This document shows positions 51,208-60,123 of a DNA stretch of 64,000 nucleotides, in pieces. The stretch is taken from positions 124,001 through 188,000 of the forward strand of contig NZ_JAMZCU010000006.1 in the NCBI RefSeq assembly GCF_024273195.1. The letters run 5' to 3'. The first letter of the stretch is position 1. Every line of letters starts with the position of its first letter. Both the position numbers and the translations under genes were made by a program. The notes beneath the pieces are model-generated. The model searched no databases. It was not told where the DNA came from and was given only the letters and a program-made list of their open reading frames with translations. This stretch comes from Devosia ureilytica. Its GTDB lineage: Bacteria; Pseudomonadota; Alphaproteobacteria; Rhizobiales; Devosiaceae.

Positions 51208-52860
51208 ATGGCAGATGCCGGCAATCGTGAAACGCTCGCCACCGATGTGCTGATCGTCGGCGCTGGTCCTTCGGGCCTGGCCGCCGCCATCCGCCTCAAG
51301 CAGCGTCATCCCGAGCTGGCCGTCACTGTGGTGGAAAAGGCGGCCGAGGTGGGTGGACACATCCTGTCCGGCGCCGTCATGGACCCGGTGGGCCTCGATG
51401 CGCTCATCCCCGACTGGCGGCTGAAGGGCGCGCCGGTCGGCCCTGATGTCACCCGCGACAGCTATCATTTCCTGACGCAAAAGGCCGACTTCGTCTTTCC
51501 TCATGCGCTGCTGCCCCCGCAGATGCGCACGCAGAACGGCGTCATCGTCAGCCTCGGCGATCTCGTGCGCTGGCTGGGCGAACAGGCCGCTGAACTGGGC
51601 GTCGATATTTTCCCGATGACGGCGGCGGTTGACGTGCTGCGCACTGGCGACGGCCCGGTGCGCGGCATTATCACCGGCGATCTCGGCCTTGATGCCCAGG
51701 GCAATCCCAAGCCCGGCCATGCCGAAGGCATTGCGCTCGAAGCCAAATATACGCTGATCGGCGAAGGCGCGCGGGGCTCACTGGCCAGGAAGATCATCGG
51801 CGACTTCGATCTCGCCAGGAACGCCAGCCCCCAGAAATACGGCCTTGGCATCAAGGAAGTCTGGGAAATTCCGGCCGAACGGCACCAGCCTGGCAAGGTC
51901 GACCACTATCTCGGCTTTCCGCTCGACAACGCCACCGGCGGCGGTGGCTTCGCCTATCATGCCGAAAACCGGAAGCTCTATCTCGGCCTGGTCGTCCACC
52001 TCGATTATGCCGATCCCACGCTCTCGCCCTTTGGCGAGTTTCAGCGCTTCAAGACCCATCCCGCCATTGCCCCGCTGCTCGAAGGCGCGACCCGCCTCAG
52101 CTATGGCGCACGGGCGCTGACGGCGGGCGGCCTCCAGGCAATCCCCGACCTGGCCTTTGCGGGCGGCGGGCTGATCGGCTGCGCCGCCGGGTTCATGAAC
52201 GCGCCGCGCCTGAAGGCCATCCACAATGCCATCCTCTCAGGGATCGGCGCCGCTGACGCCGTGGGTGAGGCCATAGCCGCCGGCCGCCAGCACGACCGGA
52301 TCGAGAATTTCGGCCAGCACGTGCTCTCCACCGGCATCGGAAAGGAACTGAGCGGCGTCCGCAATCTCAAGCCACTCTGGAGCCGCTTCGGCACGCTGCT
52401 CGGTGCCTTGCTTGGCGGTGTGGACATGTGGTGCCAGACCGTCCTCGGCTTCTCGCCCTTCGGCACGCAGCGCTGGTCAACGCCCGATCGTTCCAAGCTC
52501 AGGCCGCTTGCTGAGGTGACCCCGCGCCAATACGCCCGCCCCGACGGCAAGGTGACGTTTGATCGCTCCTCCTCGGTGTTCCTCGCCAATCTGGCGCATG
52601 ACGAAGACCAGCCGGTCCATCTCCGCCTGACCGATCCGGCCGTCCCCATCCGCGAAAACCTGCCGCGCTATGGCGAACCGGCGCCGCTCTATTGCCCAGC
52701 TGGGGTCTATGAGGTCGCCGAGGAGGGCGGGGCGCCAGTCTTCCGCATCCACGCCGCTAACTGCGTGCATTGCAAGACCTGCGATATCAAGGACCCGGCG
52801 GGCAACATCACCTGGGTCCCACCTGAAGGGGGCAGCGGCCCCAACTACAGCGGAATGTGA
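51208..52860 (+). CDS. Electron-transfer flavoprotein:ubiquinone oxidoreductase
   Basis: A 550-residue FAD and 4Fe-4S membrane-associated enzyme passing electrons from ETF, reduced by acyl-CoA and amino-acid dehydrogenases, to ubiquinone. Seen: the dinucleotide-binding start TDVLIVGAGPSGLAAAIRLK, GCAAGFMNAPRLKAIHNAIL, and the cluster ligands in YCPAGVYE and NCVHCKTCDIKDP near the C-terminus. ATG 51208 gives the typical short N-terminus; an upstream in-frame start overlaps the divergent UDG gene. Confidence 0.96.
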   Translation: MADAGNRETLATDVLIVGAGPSGLAAAIRLKQRHPELAVTVVEKAAEVGGHILSGAVMDPVGLDALIPDWRLKGAPVGPDVTRDSYHFLTQKADFVFPHALLPPQMRTQNGVIVSLGDLVRWLGEQAAELGVDIFPMTAAVDVLRTGDGPVRGIITGDLGLDAQGNPKPGHAEGIALEAKYTLIGEGARGSLARKIIGDFDLARNASPQKYGLGIKEVWEIPAERHQPGKVDHYLGFPLDNATGGGGFAYHAENRKLYLGLVVHLDYADPTLSPFGEFQRFKTHPAIAPLLEGATRLSYGARALTAGGLQAIPDLAFAGGGLIGCAAGFMNAPRLKAIHNAILSGIGAADAVGEAIAAGRQHDRIENFGQHVLSTGIGKELSGVRNLKPLWSRFGTLLGALLGGVDMWCQTVLGFSPFGTQRWSTPDRSKLRPLAEVTPRQYARPDGKVTFDRSSSVFLANLAHDEDQPVHLRLTDPAVPIRENLPRYGEPAPLYCPAGVYEVAEEGGAPVFRIHAANCVHCKTCDIKDPAGNITWVPPEGGSGPNYSGM

Positions 52861-52957
52861 CCCGCCTGCAGGTTGCCCGACCTTGCGGCGCAGTCGCAAA
52901 ACGGACAATCTTTGCCGCCAAACGCTGCCGGTATCGGCAAAGGGAGAAATTGAGCAC

Positions 52958-54691
52958 GTGACCCTGCTTTCCAATCGTCGGACATGGCGCCTGACCATGG
53001 CCGCTCTGCTTGCCCTGCTGGCAACGCCGCTGGCCGCCCAGACCGGCGCCAGTCTTTCCGTCCAGCAGGTGGCGCAGGACATGCTCAAGCTGTTCCGTCC
53101 CAGTGTTACCGGCGCCTATATGGCCGGCCAGCAGGCCCTCAAGGATCTGCGCACTGACGAAGCCGCGCGCTATTTTGCCGATGCCGCCCAGGCCGATTGG
53201 GACAATCCGTTGCTGGTCGAACGCGCCTTCGTCGCGCTTGCCGCCGATGGTCAGATCGGCAAGGCGGCCTCCACCGCCCGCCGCATGCTCGAGCTGGACA
53301 GCACCAATGAGCTGGCCGAGCTGGTGGTCGCCACCGAAGCGCTCAAGGAACGCCGCTACGGCGCTGCCTCGCGTCAATTGGGCAAGGTTTCCCAGGACAG
53401 CTTCAGCGGCATTACCGCCGGCATTCTGCGCGCCTGGGCCAAGGTTGGCGACAATCGTGGCGAGGAGGCCCAGGCGCTCATGGAGGAGCTGGGCGCCAAT
53501 GGGCTGGATCAATTCCTGGTGTTTCACCGGGCGCTGATGGCCGAGGCCGCGGGCGATACCGAACTTGCCTTGGAACTGGGGGCCCGCGCCTTCGAGGCCG
53601 AGCCCTATGTGGCGCGCATGGCCGAAGTCTATGCCCGCATGCTTGCCAATGCCGGCGACTTCGACGCGGCGCGCGATGTGCTCGACGCCTTTGAGTCCGA
53701 GGGCCTTACCCACCCAATCATTGAAACCGTCCGCGAAATGGTGGAAGCCGAACGCCGCCCTGGCGTCTTTGCGTCCAATGTGCAGGTCGGCGCCGCCGAA
53801 ATGTTCCACGGCATTGGCGTTGCCTTGTCGCGTGATGGCAGCGCCGATCTCGCGCTCGTGTTCCTGCGCCTCGGCATCTATCTCGATCCGGGCGCCGATG
53901 TGATTTCCATGGCGCTGGGGCAATTGCTCGATCAGGCCAGCCAGCACGATGCGGCCAACCAGATTTACGACGCCATTCCCGCCAATTCGGCGCTGAAACC
54001 CATGGCCGTCGTCCGCATCGCGCAGAACCTTGACGCCACCGGCGATCGTGCCGAGGCCATCCGGCGGCTGCGCAATATTGTTGCCACCCGTCCCGACGAC
54101 CTCGACGCGGTCTCGGTGCTGGGCGATCTGCTGCGCTATGACGAGGACTACCTTGGGGCCGCCGATGCCTATAGCCGGGCGCTGGCCATTTCTGGCGGCG
54201 ACGCGCCGGCCGATTGGCGCTTCTACTATGTGCGCGGCATCGCCAATGAGCGGGCCAAGCTGTGGCCCCAGGCCGAGGCTGATTTCCTCAGGGCGCTCGA
54301 ACTCAATCCCGACCAGCCGCAGGTGCTCAACTATCTCGGCTATAGCTGGATCGACCAGGACATGCACCTCGAGCGGGCGCTTGGAATGATCGAAAAGGCC
54401 GTCGAGGCGCAGCCCCAGGATGGCTACATCATCGATTCGCTCGGCTGGGCCTTCTACAAGCTCGACCGTATGGAAGAGGCGGTCGAAACCCTTGAGCGCG
54501 CGGTCATGCTCCTGCCCAACGATCCAGAGATCAACGATCACCTGGGCGATGCCTATTGGAAGGTCGGGCGCAAGCTTGAAGCGCGCTTCCAGTGGAACAT
54601 TGCCCGTTCGGTCGATGATATTGGCACCGTGGCCGAACGCGTTGGGCCAAAGCTGGCCGACGGCCTGACCCCGGCAACCGAGACCAAATAA
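52958..54691 (+). CDS. Exported tetratricopeptide-repeat protein
   Basis: A 577-residue TPR protein with a signal segment (LTMAALLALLATPLAAQTGA). At least eight helical repeat units are visible, clearest near the C-terminus: AEADFLRALELNPDQPQVLN, MIEKAVEAQPQDGYIIDSLG and ETLERAVMLLPNDPEINDHL. It probably acts as a periplasmic or outer-membrane assembly scaffold. The start is GTG 52958, behind AGGGAG at 11 bases; ATG 52997 would shorten the signal sequence. ispE follows after seven bases, a common pairing in Hyphomicrobiales. Confidence 0.88.
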   Translation: MTLLSNRRTWRLTMAALLALLATPLAAQTGASLSVQQVAQDMLKLFRPSVTGAYMAGQQALKDLRTDEAARYFADAAQADWDNPLLVERAFVALAADGQIGKAASTARRMLELDSTNELAELVVATEALKERRYGAASRQLGKVSQDSFSGITAGILRAWAKVGDNRGEEAQALMEELGANGLDQFLVFHRALMAEAAGDTELALELGARAFEAEPYVARMAEVYARMLANAGDFDAARDVLDAFESEGLTHPIIETVREMVEAERRPGVFASNVQVGAAEMFHGIGVALSRDGSADLALVFLRLGIYLDPGADVISMALGQLLDQASQHDAANQIYDAIPANSALKPMAVVRIAQNLDATGDRAEAIRRLRNIVATRPDDLDAVSVLGDLLRYDEDYLGAADAYSRALAISGGDAPADWRFYYVRGIANERAKLWPQAEADFLRALELNPDQPQVLNYLGYSWIDQDMHLERALGMIEKAVEAQPQDGYIIDSLGWAFYKLDRMEEAVETLERAVMLLPNDPEINDHLGDAYWKVGRKLEARFQWNIARSVDDIGTVAERVGPKLADGLTPATETK

Positions 54692-54698
54692 TCGGGGC

Positions 54699-55577
54699 AT
54701 GGGCGACGCCATTACCCAGACCGCACCGGCCAAGATCAATCTGGCCCTGCATGTGACGCATCGGCGCGAGGACGGTTATCACGACCTCGAAAGCCTCATC
54801 GTCTTTGCCGATATTTTTGACGACCTTGAAGCCGAACCGGCGCAAGAGGACAGCCTGACGATATCGGGGCCCTTTTCGTTCGGCCTGGGGGCAGGGCCGA
54901 CCAACCTGGTGTTGCGGGCAGTCGCTGCCTTCCGCGCCCGCTGGCCCGACTGGGCGCCGCCCGGCTTGAAACTCCATCTGGTCAAGAACCTGCCGGTCGC
55001 CGCCGGCATTGGTGGCGGTTCTGCCGACGCCGCCGCCGCCCTCCGCATCATGGCGGCCTTGGCCCCCGAGCCGGTGCCGGTGCCCGAATTGGCCGATCTG
55101 GCCGCAGCCCTTGGCGCCGACGTGCCCGCCTGTCTGCTGTCCCGCCCGTTGGTGGCCCGCGGCGTCGGCGAAATCCTGTCTCCACTGCGTGAATTTCCGC
55201 CGCTCTATGTCACCCTCGTCAATCCCGGCGTAGCCGTGGCCACCGCCGATGTGTTCCGGCGGCTGCGGGCGCATGACAACTACCCGCTGCCCGCGCTGCC
55301 CGAACCGCTCACCCGCCCCGCCCAACTGGGTCTTTGGTTGGGCGAAACCCGCAACGACCTGCAACCGCCCGCGGTCAAGCTGGTGCCCGAGATTGGCGTG
55401 CTGATCGACGAGCTGGCCGAAATTCCCGGCTGCATGCTCTCCCGCATGTCCGGTTCCGGCGCCACGACCTTTGGCCTCTTTGGCTCCGAAGGTCAGGCCC
55501 ATGATGCAGCCAGCCAGATGCGTCGCCTCCACCCTGATTACTGGGTCGGCGCCGCACCACTGTTGGGGGTGGGCTAA
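54699..55577 (+). CDS. ispE: CDP-methylerythritol kinase (IspE)
   Basis: A 292-residue GHMP kinase phosphorylating CDP-ME in the methylerythritol phosphate isoprenoid pathway. Seen: APAKINLALHVTHRREDGYH with the active-site Lys, the ATP-binding loop PVAAGIGGGSADAAAALRIM, and MLSRMSGSGATTFGLFGSE. It starts seven bases after the TPR gene. A polyprenyl diphosphate synthase, which uses products of this pathway, lies about 2.6 kb further on. Confidence 0.96.
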   Translation: MGDAITQTAPAKINLALHVTHRREDGYHDLESLIVFADIFDDLEAEPAQEDSLTISGPFSFGLGAGPTNLVLRAVAAFRARWPDWAPPGLKLHLVKNLPVAAGIGGGSADAAAALRIMAALAPEPVPVPELADLAAALGADVPACLLSRPLVARGVGEILSPLREFPPLYVTLVNPGVAVATADVFRRLRAHDNYPLPALPEPLTRPAQLGLWLGETRNDLQPPAVKLVPEIGVLIDELAEIPGCMLSRMSGSGATTFGLFGSEGQAHDAASQMRRLHPDYWVGAAPLLGVG

Positions 55578-55737
55578 CCTTCGGCCTCGACTGGCCTTTC
55601 CGAAAAGTGATCGCGAACGGATTTGGTGACGTTGGTCATGCCGGTGTGATTCTGCTACTTCGTTCGGGGGGTGCACTTAATTGGAATCGGCGCGGCGATG
55701 GGTTTCGCCGAACCACAGGTTGTGAGCCTCTTTTACT

Positions 55738-58080
55738 TTGCCAAATTTTCGATGCTTGAAGGCCTCGGCGGCTGTCGCGCTGACGCTGCTGGTGGCTGCC
55801 TGTTCAAGCGGCGGCTCGTCCTCTTCCGGGGGTGGATCGAGCGCGTCCAGCGACAGTGGAGCCAGCGCGTCTGCACCGGTTAGCGTTTTTACGCCGGCAC
55901 CGAGCGCGACATGGTCTGCCCGCAGCGTCACCTTTGACGCAGCCTTGGCCGCAACATATGCCGCCTCCGCCGAATTCCGCTCCGCGGACGCCAGCTGCGC
56001 AAGCGTTGGCTGTGGGGTCGTCGCAACCGGCACCCAATCGAGCCCGTTTCAACTGCACAATGTGCATTGGGCCCATTCGGCAGGACTGACCGGCGCTGGC
56101 ACAGTGGTGGCCATCGTCGATGATGGCTTCCGCCTGACCCATCGCGAGTTTTCGGGCAAAACGATCAGCCAGACCGGCACGCTGCCGCTCGAGGGGCATG
56201 GAACGTTCGTCGCCTCGCTTGCCACGGGCAACAAGGATGGTCTTGGAATGCACGGCGTCGCCCCGGACGCCGATCTGCACCTGACCTCCTTCCAGCCGAC
56301 CGGCGCCGGCTTCAGCATTGCCAATGTCACCACTGGAACACTGGCGGCCGCTGGGCTTGACGCGGTGGCTCAGAATAACTCCTGGGGTTTCGACGTCTCG
56401 GCCAAAAATCTGGAAGCCTATCTGGCCACCAACACAGGCGCCTCTGTTGCCCAGGGCCTCGATGCCCTGCTCGGCTATGGCTCTGGAAATTGGCAAAGCT
56501 ATATCAATGCGCTGGATACCTTCCAGGACACGGGCGTCGTCGTCTGGGCACTCTCGAACAACGAGAACTTGGCCAACGGCGATGTCTTGGCTGCCCTGCC
56601 GCACTTTGAATCCCGGCTTTCTGAAGCCTGGATTGCTGCGGCGAATGGCTACTTCCAGGTCAATAGCAGCGGCGATATCACGCGCGCCGTCAGGCTCTCG
56701 GCCGCCTGCGGGCTCGCGGCCCAGTTCTGTATCGCGGGCGATGGCATCGCCACCGGCGCGTGGAGCAATAGCGACACAAGCTATGCCAGCGGCTATGGCA
56801 CGTCCTTCGTGGCGCCACAGGTTGCGGGCGCCGTCGCGCTTCTGGCCGAGGCCTTCCCGGACATGACACCCTCGGAATGGGCCCAGCGCCTGCTCGCCAG
56901 CGCCGACAACAGCTGGTTCGCCAGCCAGGGAGTGCCGCTCGCTGGCACGATTGATTATGGCAATGGGGTATCGCATGCCTATTCAACCGAATGGGGCCAC
57001 GGCGTCATGGATATCAAGGCCGCGCTCAGCCCCATTGGCTCCGTGTCGGTACTGAGCGGCGACAGCGTCACCACCGCTGAAAGGCATAGCCTTGCGCAAA
57101 GCACCATCGTTGCGCCGGCCAGTTTTGGCGACTCGCTGACGCTTGCACTGGCTCCGCAACAGATGGCGGTATTCGATGCCCTCAATCGCTCCTACTCGGT
57201 GTCGCCCGTATCGGCTGTTGCCACTGCACCAGCAGCTGTAATGCCGACAATGCCCGGACAGGCCAGTCTCGATCAGGCCGGGGACGGGCTGAACCTTCTC
57301 TACACCGGCGATCTCGCGAGTGCCGTTGGCGGATTTTCAGGACGTGGGGGGCGGTCTTCGGTCCTGTCCATGGCGGGCGAAAGCCTCCTTATCGCCTCCA
57401 ATGCGCCCGTAGGGTCCGTGGCCGAACTAACCACCTTTGGTTTTGCCGCCGAGCATGGTGCCGTTGACAATGGCCATTTGGCAGGGGGCGGGGTCGCACT
57501 GACATTACCCGCCGGCAACGGCAACGTTCGATTTGGGGCGACCCTTGCAAGCGAACAGGGCGGCGTCATGGGCCTTGATGGCGGGACGGCGTTCGATTTT
57601 GGCGGGGGCAGTACAATCGGGGCCGTCAACCTCGGCCTGGAGCAAAACCTGGCTCCGGGCCTGTCCCTGTTCGGCCAGATCGAATATGGCGCGGCCGCCA
57701 GGCAAGGAAGTACCAGCGGGCTCGTGGCGGATATTTCCGGCTTGACCTTTTCAGGCATGGAAATCGGCGCCAGTTTTGCCGACACTTTGGTCGCAGGGGA
57801 CCGGTTGAGCCTCTTCGTCTCCCAACCCCTGCGCATCGAGACAGGCACCGTGGAACTCAACCGGCCCGTGGCGCGGCTCCAGGACGGGAGCCTGGTCAAC
57901 GAGACATCGAGCGCGGACCTCAACTCCACTGGCAGGCAGATCGATCTGGGATTGGCCTATCAAGCGAGCTTGCCCAATGCGGCTTCATTGAGCCTGGGCG
58001 TCAAGCATGCCGTCAGCGCCGGTCATGTCGCGGGCCAAAGCGGCACGGGCGTAATGCTCGGCTACCGTCAGGGCTTCTAG
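55738..58080 (+). CDS. S8 subtilase lipoprotein, autotransporter-like
   Basis: A 780-residue serine protease. Seen: signal sequence with lipobox VAAC then a Ser/Gly-rich linker, the subtilase triad in VAIVDDGFRLTHREF (Asp), LEGHGTFVASLATG (His) and GYGTSFVAPQVAGAVALL (Ser), the oxyanion NNSWG, and a Gly-rich, beta-type C-terminal region of about 280 residues ending in Phe (MLGYRQGF), like an outer-membrane barrel. The layout recalls Neisseria NalP. The only start in frame near the signal peptide is TTG 55738 (or 55756); an ATG/GTG lies in another frame, so a one-base change near 55755 is possible. Confidence 0.85.
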   Translation: MPNFRCLKASAAVALTLLVAACSSGGSSSSGGGSSASSDSGASASAPVSVFTPAPSATWSARSVTFDAALAATYAASAEFRSADASCASVGCGVVATGTQSSPFQLHNVHWAHSAGLTGAGTVVAIVDDGFRLTHREFSGKTISQTGTLPLEGHGTFVASLATGNKDGLGMHGVAPDADLHLTSFQPTGAGFSIANVTTGTLAAAGLDAVAQNNSWGFDVSAKNLEAYLATNTGASVAQGLDALLGYGSGNWQSYINALDTFQDTGVVVWALSNNENLANGDVLAALPHFESRLSEAWIAAANGYFQVNSSGDITRAVRLSAACGLAAQFCIAGDGIATGAWSNSDTSYASGYGTSFVAPQVAGAVALLAEAFPDMTPSEWAQRLLASADNSWFASQGVPLAGTIDYGNGVSHAYSTEWGHGVMDIKAALSPIGSVSVLSGDSVTTAERHSLAQSTIVAPASFGDSLTLALAPQQMAVFDALNRSYSVSPVSAVATAPAAVMPTMPGQASLDQAGDGLNLLYTGDLASAVGGFSGRGGRSSVLSMAGESLLIASNAPVGSVAELTTFGFAAEHGAVDNGHLAGGGVALTLPAGNGNVRFGATLASEQGGVMGLDGGTAFDFGGGSTIGAVNLGLEQNLAPGLSLFGQIEYGAAARQGSTSGLVADISGLTFSGMEIGASFADTLVAGDRLSLFVSQPLRIETGTVELNRPVARLQDGSLVNETSSADLNSTGRQIDLGLAYQASLPNAASLSLGVKHAVSAGHVAGQSGTGVMLGYRQGF

Positions 58081-58172
58081 AGCGCTTCTAGTAAAAGTGA
58101 CCACGGCTTGTGGTTCGGAAGCGCGGCAAAACAAAGACTTAGATAGCTTCATGGTTTCAACGAAACGGTGAA
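58079..58172. repeat. Mosaic palindromic intergenic element
   Basis: After the subtilase gene lies a nested inverted repeat: GCGCTTC (58082-58088) with GAAGCGC (58118-58124) around CCAC/GTGG, then a second palindrome TTCA-GTTTC-AAC-GAAAC-TGAA (58148-58172, with short interruptions). The wording resembles mosaic elements I recall from many Hyphomicrobiales genomes. Confidence 0.7.
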
Positions 58173-58183
58173 GGTATACAGGT

Positions 58184-59161
58184 TTAGCTCGCCCGGCTGA
58201 CGCTATGTACGACGACATCGGCGAGGATCGATTTCATCTCGCTCCCGGGCAGTTCGGCCAGTGCCGCAATGGCGGATTTGGCATGGTCCTGCGCCTTGGC
58301 CAGGGTCTTGCCCAGGGTGTCGTAGCGATTAAAGATCGCCACCACCTGGTGCACTTCGAGATCGCTCGCTTCGGCATTGCCCAGCGCCGAGGCGATGATG
58401 GCGCGTTCGCTATCGGTCGCTGACTGCAGCGCCAGAATGACGGGCAGCGTCATCTTGCCCTCGCGCAGGTCGTCGCCGACATTCTTGCCCAGCGTGCCGG
58501 CCTCGCCGCCATAGTCGAGCGCGTCATCGACCAGTTGGAAGGCATTGCCCAGTTCCATGCCATAAAGCGCCAGCGCCTTGCGACCGGCCGCATCGGCACC
58601 TCCCGACATGGCGCCCACCTCGCAGGCTGCCTCGAACAGCACGGCCGTCTTGGCGCGGATCACTTCGGCATAATCGGCCTCGGTGGTATCCAGGTCGCCG
58701 GTCTTGGAAAGCTGGAACACCTCGCCTTCGGCCATCACTGCCGATGCCGACGACAGGACGCCCAGCGCATCCACGTCGCGGGTTTCCACCATCATCATGA
58801 AGGCCTGGCCGAGCAGGAAGTCGCCCACGAGAATGGACGCCTTGTTGCCCCACACCATGCGGGCCGCCGGCTTGCCCCGGCGCATGTCGCTCTCATCCAC
58901 GACGTCGTCGTGCAGGAGCGTGGCATTGTGCATGAACTCGACCGCCGCAGCGAAATTGATGGCGCTGCCCTGGCCCTTGCCGAACAGGATCGCCGCAGCC
59001 ACCGTCAACATGGGCCGCAAGCGCTTGCCGCCGCTGTCGATGAGATAGCGGGCCAGTTCTGGCACCATGTCGACATGGCTATTGGCGCGATTAAGGATCA
59101 GCGCATTGACGCGAGCCATGTCCTCAGCCGTGGCGGCCATCAGCCGCTCGACCGGGTTCAT
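58184..59161 (-). CDS. Polyprenyl diphosphate synthase
   Basis: A 325-residue trans-prenyltransferase, probably making the decaprenyl or octaprenyl side chain of ubiquinone. Seen: GGKRLRPMLTVAAAILFG, the first Asp-rich motif LLHDDVVDESDMRRGKPAAR and the second ALDYGGEAGTLGKNVGDD preceded by FQLVDDALDY. ATG 59161 has AAGGA about ten bases upstream; GTG 59197, with its own AAGGA, would add 12 residues and resembles rhizobial homologues. It diverges from the methyltransferase gene. Confidence 0.93.
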   Translation of the reverse strand: MNPVERLMAATAEDMARVNALILNRANSHVDMVPELARYLIDSGGKRLRPMLTVAAAILFGKGQGSAINFAAAVEFMHNATLLHDDVVDESDMRRGKPAARMVWGNKASILVGDFLLGQAFMMMVETRDVDALGVLSSASAVMAEGEVFQLSKTGDLDTTEADYAEVIRAKTAVLFEAACEVGAMSGGADAAGRKALALYGMELGNAFQLVDDALDYGGEAGTLGKNVGDDLREGKMTLPVILALQSATDSERAIIASALGNAEASDLEVHQVVAIFNRYDTLGKTLAKAQDHAKSAIAALAELPGSEMKSILADVVVHSVSRAS

Positions 59162-59291
59162 CGCTGGCGCTTCCTTGATCTGGGGCAGAACTGACACCGC
59201 CGTAAAGTCCTTGTTGCCTGAGCTGGCAAATCGGGTTGAGACCGCCATGCGACCCCATGTAAGGTCGCACGAAACCAGCCATCCGGGTGCG

Positions 59292-60077
59292 ATGTCCCTA
59301 GACCAGCCTGTCCGCTTTGTAAAACACCAAACCGTCACACGCGATGCCTTTTTGGGCGGGCGGCTCACTCTGTCGCAGCCCCGCACCGGCTTTCGTGCCG
59401 GTCTCGACAGCGTGTTGCTCGGCGCGGCGGTGCGCGCGGGCACCAGCCGCCTGCTCGACCTGGGCGCCGGCGTCGGCACCGCGGGCCTTGTGGCACTGGC
59501 GCTGGGGCTGGCGGAACAGGCCGATCTGGTTGAGCGCGACCCACCAACACTCGACCTCGCCAGGGCCAATATCGAGGCCAATGGCTTTGCCCGAAGCGCC
59601 AACGCCCTGGGCCTCGACATTGCCGCCAAGGCCGCCGAGCGCCGGGCCGCCGGACTGGCCGACAATGCCTATGACGTTGTGATCGCCAATCCCCCGTTTT
59701 TCGGCGCCGGGCAGGGCACGCTGGCGCCCGAAGCCAGCCGCGCCGCCGCCCGGCACATGGGCCTCAGCGAGCTCGACCTTTGGGTGCGCCGCGCGGCGGG
59801 ATCGGCAAGGGCCGGCGGCACGGCGATCTTTGTCTACCCCGCCCATGGCCTTGCGACGCTGCTGGGCGCCTTCGAGCAGCGCTTCGGCGCCATCGTCATC
59901 CTGCCGCTCTCGCCGCGTCCGGGCGAAGTCGCCAGCCGTATTCTTGTGCGCGGGATCAAGGGTTCACGCGCGCCACTGACGCTTTTGGCAAGCCGGGCCA
60001 TGCACGGGACCGAGGGACATGGCTTTGCCCCCGATTTCGACGCCATCTTCCGCGGCGCGGCGGTCCTCGACTGGTAA
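59292..60077 (+). CDS. tRNA1(Val) adenine methyltransferase-like protein
   Basis: A 261-residue SAM-dependent methyltransferase similar to TrmN6/YfiC. Seen: VTRDAFLGGRLTLSQPRTGF, the SAM motif LLDLGAGVGTAGLVALAL, and the N6-adenine-type VVIANPPFFG. RNA specificity is inferred from family resemblance. ATG 59292 is preferred; longer readings overlap the polyprenyl synthase. Divergent from that gene and followed by the S49 peptidase after 46 bases. Confidence 0.88.
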   Translation: MSLDQPVRFVKHQTVTRDAFLGGRLTLSQPRTGFRAGLDSVLLGAAVRAGTSRLLDLGAGVGTAGLVALALGLAEQADLVERDPPTLDLARANIEANGFARSANALGLDIAAKAAERRAAGLADNAYDVVIANPPFFGAGQGTLAPEASRAAARHMGLSELDLWVRRAAGSARAGGTAIFVYPAHGLATLLGAFEQRFGAIVILPLSPRPGEVASRILVRGIKGSRAPLTLLASRAMHGTEGHGFAPDFDAIFRGAAVLDW

Positions 60078-60123
60078 TCCTTGTCCCCACTGCCTAAATG
60101 CACCGATGAACAACGGAGTGGAC

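Noticed and set aside
52808..54739. 643-codon minus-strand open frame opposite the TPR gene
   Set aside because: Antisense shadow of a gene with evident TPR repeats and a signal peptide.
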